A stretch of 64,000 nt of DNA, from positions 30,483 to 94,482 of the forward strand of contig SOET01000013.1 in assembly GCA_021646465.1 (NCBI GenBank), in the 5' to 3' direction. The stretch's first letter is position 1, and each line of letters starts with the position of its first letter. Of this stretch, positions 34,106 to 42,711 are shown one piece after another. Position numbers and translations under genes: made by a program. Below the pieces are notes generated by a model. That model ran no database searches and was not told the DNA's origin. It was given only the letters and a program-made list of their open reading frames with translations. The DNA comes from Candidatus Kuenenia hertensis (lineage in GTDB: Bacteria > Planctomycetota > Brocadiia > Brocadiales > Brocadiaceae).

Positions 34106-35116
34106 TCACAAAATAAAATATAGTGCAAGCAAAGCCAGTGCGCCGCCTAAAAAATATTGGGAAATGTCATAAATGATATTTTTCTTTTTTATACCGATAA
34201 TATTTTTATTGGTTTCAACAACTTTTTTGAAGATATTCTTCAGTTCATTGCCTGTAGAGTCATGCTGGTAAGAGCCGCCGACCATATCTGCTATTTCTCT
34301 TAATAGTTTTGGGTCCGGCTTTGTGTAAATAATATCTCCATCTTCCGTACGTTCAAAACCGCTTTTGTTGCCGAGTTTGTCTCTTTTTGGTATGGGAGTC
34401 GAATTGTTCGGATCTCCAATACCAATGATGTACGTAGAAATATCTTTTTTCTCCAACAGCAATCTTACCGCTTCCGAAACCTGGCTCCTTCTTAAAAGCT
34501 GTTCTTCTCCATCGGTAAGAAGGATTATTATCTTCTTCATTTTTTCCTTGCTAAAGGTTTCCATGGCCGAGATAAAGGCATTCCCAATATTGGTGCCATA
34601 AGGAACGAATCTGACGTAATGTTCGTTCACCATATTTAATATTCTGAGGAACACCTTTTCATAGTCACTTGTTGGATAGGGCAGGAGTGAAAAAGCGCGG
34701 GAGGCAAAGACCACCAAACCAACACGGTCGTCTTTGAGCCCTTTCACAAGATTGGCAATCTCTATTTTTGCGCATTCCAGCCGGTTTGGCTTCACATCTT
34801 CCGCAAGCATACTCATAGAGACGTCAAGCACAAATACTATTTCAAGACCTTCTTTTTCGTATTGATCTTCTGTTGTCTGCCATTTAGGTTGTAAAATGAC
34901 GAGGCCTAAAGCACAGCAGGCGGCACTCATGCTGATTCCTTTAAAAAGGTTCCTGTATAGTGTTGGTATTTTACTGAATTTTTGCAGGTATATTTTTTGT
35001 CCAAACGCTTTTAGCCAAGACGCTTTCCTCCAGTAGAGGATGATGTATAAAACCAGGATCAGGCAGGAGAGGGAAAATACAATGGGCGTATATTTTTCAT
35101 GGATAAAAGTTAACAT
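34106..35116 (-). CDS. batB: BatB-like membrane-anchored VWA protein
   Basis: A 336-residue protein with N-terminal hydrophobic segments (PIVFSLSCLILVLYIILYW; MSAACCALGLVILQP), a von Willebrand factor A domain with an intact metal-ion site (DVSMSM, then GTNIG and LLTDGEEQ), and a C-terminal membrane helix (YFLGGALALLALYFIL). This is the plan of BatA/BatB, proteins of the 'aerotolerance' operon that also exists in many planctomycetes and is thought to act in envelope stress or metal-chelatase-like assembly with MoxR. It is the second VWA gene of the operon. The symbol is by analogy. Confidence 0.78.
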   Translation of the reverse strand: MLTFIHEKYTPIVFSLSCLILVLYIILYWRKASWLKAFGQKIYLQKFSKIPTLYRNLFKGISMSAACCALGLVILQPKWQTTEDQYEKEGLEIVFVLDVSMSMLAEDVKPNRLECAKIEIANLVKGLKDDRVGLVVFASRAFSLLPYPTSDYEKVFLRILNMVNEHYVRFVPYGTNIGNAFISAMETFSKEKMKKIIILLTDGEEQLLRRSQVSEAVRLLLEKKDISTYIIGIGDPNNSTPIPKRDKLGNKSGFERTEDGDIIYTKPDPKLLREIADMVGGSYQHDSTGNELKNIFKKVVETNKNIIGIKKKNIIYDISQYFLGGALALLALYFIL

Positions 35117-35130
35117 TATAGTATCCTTGC

Positions 35131-35321
35131 GGGTTCAGATTTGTAATCTGAACCCAGTAGTTTATCTGATTAATAGCGATATATACATTTCATGGCTAAA
35201 TTACCACGTATGAAACGTGGGGGGGGCAGGTCACAGACCTGAACCCACCGGGGGGGGCTCGTTCCCAAACTCCAGTTTGGGAATGCATCTGTTGTAAAGA
35301 CGCATTGCAATGCGTCTCTAC
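35131..35321. repeat. Cluster of five palindromic repeats inside the Bat-like operon
   Basis: In order: GGGTTCAGATT/AATCTGAACCC (35131-35155), CCACGT/ACGTGG (35204-35220), CAGGTC/GACCTG (35227-35241), GTTCCCAAACT/AGTTTGGGAAT (35261-35284) and the GTAAAGACGCATTGCAATGC palindrome (35294-35321). Homopolymer G runs lie between. Different dispersed repeat families have landed side by side in one 240-base gap. Confidence 0.8.
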
Positions 35322-35358
35322 AAGTCTCGCCTGTTTAGGAAAAAGAGGCTAATTTGCT

Positions 35359-35934
35359 CTACCAGCGGATTTTTTGTTCTCCGCTATAGCGATATTTGTT
35401 ACCCCAGGGGATAAGTTTTAAGGCTTCTATCCGGTCCTCACGTTCTTCTTGCTTTTGGGAAAACATGGTATTGAATTGCAGTTCGCCCATTCTCATTCTT
35501 TCGAGGTTTTTCTTTGCCTGAAAATCATCAGGGTCAATTTTCAGTACCTCAACATACTGCATTCCGGCAGTTGAAAAATCCATATCTTCTGCAATCATAT
35601 TTGCATTATTATAAATTGCTCTTGCTTTCAAGACGGGATCCTTTGTTTCCATTGTTTTCCTGTATTCAATAGAAGCCTTTCTCTTTTCCGACAGCAAAGA
35701 ATACAATACACCTTTGTTATATGATATCAAAGGATCTTTATCTGATAATTTGCTGATAAAAGGATTACTTTCCAACTCATGAATCGTGGAGAGGGCATCC
35801 TGGTATTTTCCCATTTTTAAGTTTTCTTCAACATTCGTAATGATTGTATTCATTTTTAAACTGGTGTAACCATAGAAGATGAGAATGCAGGCAATGACCA
35901 CGAAGATCATTCTTTGAAGCGCTTTATAAAACAT
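35359..35934 (-). CDS. batC: TPR membrane protein (BatC-like)
   Basis: A 191-residue protein with an N-terminal membrane anchor (MIFVVIACILIFYGYTSL) and tetratricopeptide-like helices (MGKYQDALSTIHELE, LISYNKGVLYSLLSEKRKAS, then a C-terminal repeat KIDPDDFQAKKNLER). Position between two VWA genes is that of BatC in the Bat operon. It has few recognisable family residues besides the TPRs, so the name is by context. Confidence 0.7.
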   Translation of the reverse strand: MFYKALQRMIFVVIACILIFYGYTSLKMNTIITNVEENLKMGKYQDALSTIHELESNPFISKLSDKDPLISYNKGVLYSLLSEKRKASIEYRKTMETKDPVLKARAIYNNANMIAEDMDFSTAGMQYVEVLKIDPDDFQAKKNLERMRMGELQFNTMFSQKQEEREDRIEALKLIPWGNKYRYSGEQKIRW

Positions 35935-35976
35935 AGGTATCTCCTTTTTAACTTAATACAAGGAATTTCAATCTTT

Positions 35977-36041
35977 GTAGGGTGGGCTTTGCCCACCATC
36001 TCAAGTTCTTTACCTTTTTTGGTGGGCAATGCCAGCCCTAC
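35977..36041. repeat. GTAGGGTGGGC inverted-repeat element
   Basis: GTAGGGTGGGC, then GCCCACC (35977-35997), and GGTGGGC, then GCCCTAC (36021-36041) are inverted. A 65-bp element of a widely dispersed palindromic family, in the gap between the TPR and VWA genes. Confidence 0.75.
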
Positions 36042-36043
36042 GG

Positions 36044-37063
36044 TTAAGGAATCCTTATCCAGAAATTTTCAATGAAAACAGAAGTTAACAGAAAAAACAA
36101 ACTTGCTATAGTAGGGTATATATAAAGGTCCTTTTTTTTAAATACATTTTCTAGCACTATTTCATCTTTTTCAATTCTATCGATTTCTTCATAGAATTTT
36201 GCAACATCTTCAAAATTATCAGCATGAAAATATTTCCCGCCCGTAGACTCTACTGCTTCTTGTAATTCCCGGATATGTTGTGCGGCAACATCAGGGTCTA
36301 TACCGGTGACGTCTGACGCTTTTACTGCTACAACATATGCCTTTATTCCCATTCTTTGCAAAAGCCGCAAAGGTCTGTCCGGAGAAATACCAATATTATA
36401 AATACCGTCAGTGAAGAGAATTATTAGTTTATTTTTCAGAATGTCTCTTCTCTTCATTTCTTTAACAAACGAAACAGCGTAGTCATCGAGATATTCCTTA
36501 TTAATGCTGTCTCTTAATTCGGTGAAGGTAAACTTGTTTCCCATCTCTTTTTCGAACAAGGCGGTAATGGAAGTAAAAATTCCTTCTCCAATTGATGTTT
36601 GGTATCCCATCTGGGAGGAGTGTACACGTTCCAACGATTTTTCAAGCAATGCTGTTTCCATTGTGGGCATTGTAATAAGAGCCGCATCGGTTCCGAAAAT
36701 AGATAATCCAATAATATCGTTTGTTCGTTTTTTTATAAAGGCCCCAACGATTTCCTTTATCGTTTCAATAGCAGATCCTGTGGTACTGAACGAAGTGTCA
36801 ATACAAAGTAGTATTTCCCTTCCCCGCAAAGATATTTTTTCCTTTTGATATGCGGATTGTGGATGTGTCAAAGCCAATATTAAAAAAAAAAGAGAACAAA
36901 AAAAAATCGGTTTATAGGAACCGTTGATAATCTTTTTGAGACCATACGTTTCTTTCACATGATACAGGCTTGAATAACCGATATATTTTTTTTCTTTCCA
37001 AAAAAAATAGAGTAAGCCAAAAGGAATAAGCAGCAAAAAAAACCAGGGATTTGCTATAGTCAT
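36044..37063 (-). CDS. batA: BatA-like membrane-anchored VWA protein
   Basis: A 339-residue protein whose N-terminus (WFFLLLIPFGLLYFFW, then IFFCSLFFLILALTHPQ) is the usual double anchor of BatA. Its VWA domain has the metal site CIDTSFSTTG (DxSxS), SIGEG and ILFTDGIYNIG, and it ends in a membrane helix (YPTIASLFFLLTSVFIENFW). It follows the BatD-like gene by 4 bases. Acts with MoxR and DUF58 in the same operon; the molecular role of the system is unsettled. Confidence 0.78.
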   Translation of the reverse strand: MTIANPWFFLLLIPFGLLYFFWKEKKYIGYSSLYHVKETYGLKKIINGSYKPIFFCSLFFLILALTHPQSAYQKEKISLRGREILLCIDTSFSTTGSAIETIKEIVGAFIKKRTNDIIGLSIFGTDAALITMPTMETALLEKSLERVHSSQMGYQTSIGEGIFTSITALFEKEMGNKFTFTELRDSINKEYLDDYAVSFVKEMKRRDILKNKLIILFTDGIYNIGISPDRPLRLLQRMGIKAYVVAVKASDVTGIDPDVAAQHIRELQEAVESTGGKYFHADNFEDVAKFYEEIDRIEKDEIVLENVFKKKDLYIYPTIASLFFLLTSVFIENFWIRIP

Positions 37064-37067
37064 TTGT

Positions 37068-38504
37068 TTATACCACCTGCTCTGTTAAACGCACAATCTC
37101 TTCCAGACCAATTCTCATTTTTTTAAATGTTTCTTTGTTAATCTGTTTTCCAAAGATAAGAGAATCCAATAAGTTAAAAGACTTTTTTGCCATGTTGGCC
37201 ATGTCTTCTGAAAGTCTATTTTGCCTGTTATTTTCAAAAAAACGGGATGTTGTTAATGATTGCGCGAGTTCTTCCGAAATACCTATAAGTGTACTTAAAT
37301 AAGTCCTTAATGCCTTGTTAGCAATTTGTATGTTTTCTCTATTTGTAGTGTCATTGCTGGTGTATTCAAGTTTTACAATGGCATTTTTTAGTTCCTCTAA
37401 GGCAATTTGAGGTGTGATAACAATGGTTTCCGGTTTTTTCTCTGCATATTTTTTGACAGATGCCCGTATCGTCAAAATGCCAAATAAAAACAACAAAAGA
37501 ATGCCTCCTCCAAAGGGAACGTATCCATGGGAAAAAACATGTTTTTTTGAATAAAGTATCGGGCCTTTTAATCCTTCCAAGGGAACGTCAACCGACTTAA
37601 GGAGTGTATTTATAAGAATGGAAATTGGTGCGGTATGAGCTTCTTTTGTTATGATGGAAGTGTCGCTGTTTTCGCTTGCCGCTCCATTGCTATGCGACTC
37701 AGGTTCTTTGTAATATAAGACAGATAAACCTGGAATTTCCGGATTTCTTTTTTTCCCGCCTAATTCATACATTGCAAGTGTATAATCAATTACCATTGTA
37801 GTAATTTTCGCGTCCGTTTGTGTTGTTGCCTTTTTATCTAACACTTCAAAAGGGGGAAATTGCATTTTATCTAAATTATCCCATACTAATTTTATATTCG
37901 TTTCATGCCTGATTGTTAATGTATAGGTAATGCGGTCGCCAATACAGATAACATCCTTGTCGATTTTTCCTTCAACGAGAACCGGCACCTTTTTAACAGC
38001 GATAGGTGCGGAACTGACAGCCCCTTCCGTAGAGTCAATGGTATTAATGTAGGGAAGATTGAAGGAAGGTATTGAATAGATGCCTTCTTTAATATCAGAT
38101 GGTAACGAAAGTGCATAAGTAATAACTGCAAAATCATGAACATTATCAAATATTTGGCGTTCACCAATGATTATTCCTTCTATCACAAACGGGCTAAGGT
38201 CAACATTGGCAAGATTTTCCAAATTTACGGTTATTCCCAGCTTCCATAAAACCTGTACGGTAAGATGTAACGTTTTTCCGGTGATGATTCTGTAATCATC
38301 GATAAATGTCCATATTTCAAGCGGTCTGTCTGTAAGCAAAAGCTCTTTTTTCAATTCGGACTCTGTCTCTGATTCTATCTCCGTTTCTGATTCCGATATG
38401 TTGGTTTCTTCATACTGTTGTGTTTCCTGGGCACAAGCAATGGTAAAGAAGTGTCCTCCGGAAACCACACTAATGAATAACAACAAAGTTAAAAAATATC
38501 TCAT
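37068..38504 (-). CDS. BatD-like membrane protein
   Basis: A 478-residue protein with a signal peptide (FLTLLLFISVVSGGHFFTIA), then a short Ser/Glu/Thr repeat (SESETEIESETESELKKE, about 36-54). A large periplasmic beta-rich part has BatD-like strings (GDRITYTLTIRHETNIKLVW), one membrane helix near residue 340 (GGGILLLFLFGILTI) and a helical cytoplasmic C-terminus. Order (after DUF58, before VWA) and topology match BatD, though similarity is weak. Stop and start overlap the neighbours by a few bases, so translation is coupled. Confidence 0.65.
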   Translation of the reverse strand: MRYFLTLLLFISVVSGGHFFTIACAQETQQYEETNISESETEIESETESELKKELLLTDRPLEIWTFIDDYRIITGKTLHLTVQVLWKLGITVNLENLANVDLSPFVIEGIIIGERQIFDNVHDFAVITYALSLPSDIKEGIYSIPSFNLPYINTIDSTEGAVSSAPIAVKKVPVLVEGKIDKDVICIGDRITYTLTIRHETNIKLVWDNLDKMQFPPFEVLDKKATTQTDAKITTMVIDYTLAMYELGGKKRNPEIPGLSVLYYKEPESHSNGAASENSDTSIITKEAHTAPISILINTLLKSVDVPLEGLKGPILYSKKHVFSHGYVPFGGGILLLFLFGILTIRASVKKYAEKKPETIVITPQIALEELKNAIVKLEYTSNDTTNRENIQIANKALRTYLSTLIGISEELAQSLTTSRFFENNRQNRLSEDMANMAKKSFNLLDSLIFGKQINKETFKKMRIGLEEIVRLTEQVV

Positions 38505-39358
38505 TTTTTTATTCTTCCCCCTCTGCGAATGCGTTTGTCAAAAAACTCGGAGATTTTTTGTATCCACACTCCTTCATCTTCATTTGTATTTATAATAATA
38601 TAATTGATAGCTAATTTTCTGAACATGGTATAAAAAGGTGCTGGTACATCAAGAGCCTCCGAAATACCCAATGATTTTTTACTACGGTTTTCCATATCAC
38701 AAACCGTTAAATAGCCTTTTATTTTTGGAATGCAGGTCTCCCTTATGTCGGAAACAATAATAGGGATAACTTCATGTCGATAAGAAAGTGTTTTAAGTGA
38801 ACGTTCATAATTATTTGGGGCGAGAAAATCGGATAAAATAAAAATGAGTGAAGGAGAATGGACTTTTTTGTGTAAAAAGGTTAACGCCGTATCGATGTCA
38901 GTGAAATGAGAGGAAGGTTTTTCTGATAAAACTTTTTTCATATTTTTAAAAGCTTCTTTTTCTCCTGTTTTTGGCGATATATAGTGTTCAATTTTATCCG
39001 TAAACGTTAGAAATCCAATTTCATTGCCTGTTTCCGATGCAGCATAAACAAGAAGAGAAAGCAATTGCGATAGTACATCCTCTTTTGTAGTATAAAAAGA
39101 ACCAAATTTTTCAGAACGGCTTTTATCGACAATGAAAAAAATTGTCGCCCGCTTATCTACCAATTTCAAGCGTATGTGTAATTTGCCTGTTCTGGAAGTA
39201 GTTTTCCAGTCAACAGACTTGAAATCATCGCCAGTCTGGTATTGTCGAAGTTCATCCAGTTCCAGCCCGTGTGTTGAACTTATGTAACTGGCGAATGATC
39301 CTTCAAAAAGATTTCCTATTAATCTCTGTAAATAAAGCCGTACGCGTTTTTTTTTCAA
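38501..39358 (-). CDS. DUF58 domain protein
   Basis: A 285-residue cytoplasmic protein with the DUF58 signature DDFKSVDWKTTSRTGKLHIR and the following VWA-like fold (TIFFIVDKSRSEKFGS, SLIFILSDFLAP). DUF58 proteins accompany MoxR ATPases nearly everywhere and are thought to link the ATPase to VWA partners. Its end overlaps the BatD-like start by 4 bases, and it lies 5 bases after moxR. No membrane segment. Confidence 0.88.
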   Translation of the reverse strand: MKKKRVRLYLQRLIGNLFEGSFASYISSTHGLELDELRQYQTGDDFKSVDWKTTSRTGKLHIRLKLVDKRATIFFIVDKSRSEKFGSFYTTKEDVLSQLLSLLVYAASETGNEIGFLTFTDKIEHYISPKTGEKEAFKNMKKVLSEKPSSHFTDIDTALTFLHKKVHSPSLIFILSDFLAPNNYERSLKTLSYRHEVIPIIVSDIRETCIPKIKGYLTVCDMENRSKKSLGISEALDVPAPFYTMFRKLAINYIIINTNEDEGVWIQKISEFFDKRIRRGGRIKK

Positions 39359-39363
39359 AGCAG

Positions 39364-40365
39364 CTATTCCAAAATTGGAACCCTGTGAAGAATTTTTGTG
39401 ATAATATCATCAGAATCGAGACCTTCTGCTTCTGCCTCATGTGTAAGAATAATTCTATGCCTCAAAACGGGATATGCCATTTTCTGTACATGTTCCGGTA
39501 AAATTGTATCGTCTCCCTGAATAAATGCATATACACGGGAAGCTTTTGTGAGTGCAATGGTTGCCCTTGGTGAAGCTCCGTACATTACAATATCTTTCAG
39601 TACGCCATTGTTTTCTTCCGGTCTTGTAGCCCTTACAAGTCGTGTGATGTATTGCACAATATAAGGTACATCATTTGGTGCGAGCCATTCTGCTATAGTA
39701 TTTCTCAAGGCGAGTATTTCACCAGGCTTTAAAATAACGTCCAGAGGTGTTTCCAGATCAGAAGCATGTTTTTCTGTTATTTCCATTTCATTACCATAGG
39801 AAGGATATTTTATTTTTATTTTGAACATAAAACGATCTATTTCTGCTTCCGGCAATAAATAAGTGCCTGATATTTCAATGGGATTTTGTGTTGCAAGTAC
39901 CAGGAATAATTTTTCTAAATGATACGTTTCTCTGCCAATTGTCACCTGTTTTTCCTGCATGGCTTCTAATAAGGCGCTTTGTACTTTTGCCGGCGCACGA
40001 TTGATTTCATCCGCAAGGAGTATATTGGTAAAAACAGGTCCTTTTTGAATCCTGCTTTTTTTCACATCAGGAATCCAAATTTCGAATCCCGTAATATCCG
40101 CCGGGATGAGGTCAGGCGTAAACTGAACCCGCTGGAATTTGGCATCTAATATGCCAGCTACCGTTTTTACCGTCATGGTTTTCCCTAGTCCCGGATATCC
40201 TTCCAGTAAGATATGCCCATCGGATAAAAGAGCGATTATGATTGTTTCAATCATTTCCTCCTGGCCAACAATGACTTTTCCAATCTCTCTTTTTATTTTT
40301 TCAATTTTTCCTTTTATGGAATCCCTGTTAATTTTTGTTTTAGTTTGAGCTTTCACTGTATTCAA
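39364..40365 (-). CDS. moxR: MoxR-family AAA+ ATPase
   Basis: Chaperone-like AAA+ ATPase that drives metal insertion or complex assembly with VWA partners. The 333-residue protein has Walker A LEGYPGLGKT, Walker B ILLADEINRAPAKVQSALLE, sensor-1 LVLATQNPIEISGTYLLPEA and the arginine-finger region RFMFKIKIKYPS, exactly as in MoxR. It is the first gene of the operon, so its promoter must lie in the 400-base gap shared with the divergent glutamate-synthase-like gene. Confidence 0.93.
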   Translation of the reverse strand: MNTVKAQTKTKINRDSIKGKIEKIKREIGKVIVGQEEMIETIIIALLSDGHILLEGYPGLGKTMTVKTVAGILDAKFQRVQFTPDLIPADITGFEIWIPDVKKSRIQKGPVFTNILLADEINRAPAKVQSALLEAMQEKQVTIGRETYHLEKLFLVLATQNPIEISGTYLLPEAEIDRFMFKIKIKYPSYGNEMEITEKHASDLETPLDVILKPGEILALRNTIAEWLAPNDVPYIVQYITRLVRATRPEENNGVLKDIVMYGASPRATIALTKASRVYAFIQGDDTILPEHVQKMAYPVLRHRIILTHEAEAEGLDSDDIITKILHRVPILE

Positions 40366-40444
40366 ATTCCTTCCTTTTTGAGAAACAGCTTTAAGTAGTG
40401 CTGAATAATTTATTATTATTGCATTATTGTTAAAATACCCGTAT

Positions 40445-40520
40445 TTTATTAAAAAAATTATATAATTTCTTTTTATTGTTTACAAATAATAATTTATTAA
40501 AAAAAGTATATAATTTCTTT
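40445..40520. repeat. 28-base direct repeat in the moxR/gltB-like intergenic gap
   Basis: TTTATTAAAAAAATTATATA plus ATTTCTTT at 40445-40472 recurs at 40493-40520 with one mismatch, 48 bases apart. Each copy contains TATAAT. Perhaps a duplicated promoter or regulator site. Apart from this repeat and the promoter below, the gap 40366-40764 holds no ORF. Confidence 0.7.
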
Positions 40521-40642
40521 AGTATTGAATAGAGCGATTGATGGGATTGAAATGAAAAAAAGCCTGAACCGCTAACTGGCATACTATATGCTATTCAGTC
40601 TTAACAATCGATGTTTTCGTGATTAAAGGTGTAAAAAATTTA

Positions 40643-40671
40643 TTGACAGTCAATTTGAAAAGTTGTATATA
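40643..40671 (+). promoter_or_regulatory. Sigma-70-type promoter of the glutamate-synthase-like gene
   Basis: TTGACA (40643-40648), exactly 17 bases, then TATATA (40666-40671). Transcription would start near 40678, giving a leader of about 87 bases. One of the best housekeeping-type promoters in the window. Confidence 0.7.
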
Positions 40672-40764
40672 TTCAACACTTTGTGGTACTTTACGTACCC
40701 TCTCTCTCTACAATCAATGTTTACTATTAGTTTAATTAACCTATTCTAGTGAAAGGGGTTTGGG

Positions 40765-42519
40765 ATGTCGTTTTCAAAACCAAATGCGTCGGCAGCGACT
40801 CGTACAAAAAATAGAACACCAAATGACAGGACTGCTTCCAGTGGAATGTGTTCTGTTTGTGTTGATGATTGTCCTGGTTTTTGCGAAATAGGAAAATCAG
40901 CATTTCGATCTGCTGAAAATTTGTATCCGCAACCATTTGGGGTAATAACTGCAGGTGCTGACAAGGAATATCCTGTAGATTTTAGTCACTTAAATATAAT
41001 GGGAACAGCGGTTGGCGCTATTGGTATTGCACCCGATAGCGACAAAGCTATTTTTGACAATGTAAATACGGAAACACGACTTGGTAAGGACAAAGGCATT
41101 AAGTTAAGGATGCCAATAATGATTCCCGGACTCGGTTCTACAAAAGTTGCAAAGACACATTGGGACGGTTTAGCGATAGGTTCTGCAATTTCCGGCACAG
41201 CTCTTACAATAGGTGAAAACGTTGGTGGAATGGATGAACAATCCAAAATATCAAATGGTAAAATAACTCATTGTCCCGATCTTGAATACAGAGTAAAAGC
41301 ATTCCAGGATTGGCAGCAAGATGGTTACGGTTTGATTGTAATGCAGGAAAATGTCGAAGACAGTCGTTTGGGCATACTCGAATATGGAGTCGAAAAATTA
41401 GGCGTCCAGGCAGTTGAAATGAAGTGGGGACAGGGTGCGAAGGATATTGGGGGTGAGGTTAAGATAAACAAGCTGGAAAAAGCAAAAATGTTACGTGATC
41501 GTGGTTACATTGTATTGCCTGATCCCTATGATCGTGATGTCGCAAATAGTTTTGGAAAATCATTTAAGGAATTTGAGAGACATTCCAGAGTTGGAATGGT
41601 GAATGAAGAAGATTTTGTCAAAAGGGTAAAACAATTAAGGAATGCCGGGGCAAAATATGTATTTTTAAAAACAGGTGCATACCGTCCGGCAGACCTTGCA
41701 AGAGCGGTGTGGTATTCTTCCATTGCGGGAGTTGATGTTTTAACGGTTGATGGCGCCGGTGGTGGTACTGGCATGAGTCCCTGGCATATGATGAATGAAT
41801 GGGGTGTTCCTACCTTATACATTTCTGCCCTTACTTATAATTATATACATCAACTGGCATCAAAGGGGCATTATGTACCGGATATTATCCTCGCGGGAGG
41901 GTTTGCATTTGAGGATGACATTTTCAAGGCATTTGCGCTTGGCGCTCCCTATGTGAAGGCGGTTGGTATGGCCCGTTCACCTCTTTGTGCGGCGCATGTG
42001 GGTACTGTGGTTGCTAACCAGATAAAAGAGGGTAAAATTGACAAGTTCATTGCAGACTATGGTAATACTGCAGAAGAGATCTTTGTGTTGGCGTCAAAGG
42101 CAAAAAGATTATTTGGTACGGCTAAAAAAGAAGTTCCTCCAAATGCTTTAGGAGTGTACTCTTATTATCAACGTTTATCACAAGGATTACGTCAGTTGAT
42201 GTGTGGTTCCAGGAAATTTGCATTGGAGTATATTACAAGGGATGACATCGTTGCGCTGACACGTGATGCAGCAGATGTTACGGGGTTAACATATATTATG
42301 GATGCTGATAAGGATGAAGCGCAGAAAATTCTTTCTGGAAAAGGATCAAAATCAAAGCTGAAAACAGTTGCAAAAGCGAAAACTGCGGCAAAAGGAAAAG
42401 TATCAAAAAAAGCGAAGCCATCTGTTAAAAAAGCGACTGATCCAAAAACAAAACCCGCTGCCACAGTAAAAACAAAGGGTGTGGCAAAGTCAGCAGTAAA
42501 GAAAAAAGGGAAAAAATAA
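40765..42519 (+). CDS. FMN-binding glutamate-synthase-like protein with histone-H1-like tail
   Basis: A 584-residue protein. Residues 1-525 resemble the FMN/Fe-S synthase domain of glutamate synthase (the stand-alone GltB2 type): C29-x2-C32-x3-C36-x3-C40 near the start, and KWGQGAKDIGGEVKINKLEKA. DGAGGGTGMSPWHMMNEWG forms the FMN phosphate loop, and DIILAGGFAFEDDIFKAFAL follows. There is no glutamine amidotransferase domain. From about residue 527 the tail is nearly all Lys, Ala, Thr, Ser, Pro and Val (KTVAKAKTAAKGKVSKKAK and on), like histone H1 or AlgP. It has its own strong promoter and a terminator. The ammonia donor and true substrate are unknown. Confidence 0.82.
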   Translation: MSFSKPNASAATRTKNRTPNDRTASSGMCSVCVDDCPGFCEIGKSAFRSAENLYPQPFGVITAGADKEYPVDFSHLNIMGTAVGAIGIAPDSDKAIFDNVNTETRLGKDKGIKLRMPIMIPGLGSTKVAKTHWDGLAIGSAISGTALTIGENVGGMDEQSKISNGKITHCPDLEYRVKAFQDWQQDGYGLIVMQENVEDSRLGILEYGVEKLGVQAVEMKWGQGAKDIGGEVKINKLEKAKMLRDRGYIVLPDPYDRDVANSFGKSFKEFERHSRVGMVNEEDFVKRVKQLRNAGAKYVFLKTGAYRPADLARAVWYSSIAGVDVLTVDGAGGGTGMSPWHMMNEWGVPTLYISALTYNYIHQLASKGHYVPDIILAGGFAFEDDIFKAFALGAPYVKAVGMARSPLCAAHVGTVVANQIKEGKIDKFIADYGNTAEEIFVLASKAKRLFGTAKKEVPPNALGVYSYYQRLSQGLRQLMCGSRKFALEYITRDDIVALTRDAADVTGLTYIMDADKDEAQKILSGKGSKSKLKTVAKAKTAAKGKVSKKAKPSVKKATDPKTKPAATVKTKGVAKSAVKKKGKK

Positions 42520-42565
42520 TCAAAAATATCTTTATAATAACGGAAAACGGTTATTTATAGATGAC

Positions 42566-42610
42566 AAAAGGGGTTTTTCAGTTTTTAGATTACTGAAAAG
42601 CCCTTTTTGT
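42566..42610 (+). terminator. Rho-independent terminator after the glutamate-synthase-like gene
   Basis: AAAAGGGGTTTTTCAGT (42566-42582) pairs with ACTGAAAAGCCCTTTTT (42592-42608) with one bulged G on each side, then T-rich sequence. Confidence 0.8.
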
Positions 42611-42662
42611 TTTCTGTTAAAAATTGCGGAAGGCTTATTTTAACGTTCAGGAATTTCAATGC

Positions 42663-42689
42663 TTCGTTCCGAGCGGAGTCGAGGAATTA
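42663..42689. repeat. GTTCCGAGCGGAGTCGAGGAA dispersed repeat
   Basis: A single copy of a sequence that recurs in many genomes as a palindromic-type intergenic repeat (TTCCGAGCGGAGTCGAGGAA). No second copy is in this window. Confidence 0.45.
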
Positions 42690-42711
42690 AAGTAGCCAAA
42701 GGCTTAATTAA

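Noticed and set aside
40493..40520. Each TATAAT in the 28-base repeat as a separate promoter
   Set aside because: No -35 box at 16-18 bases for either copy; the TTGACA/TATATA pair at 40643 is far better.
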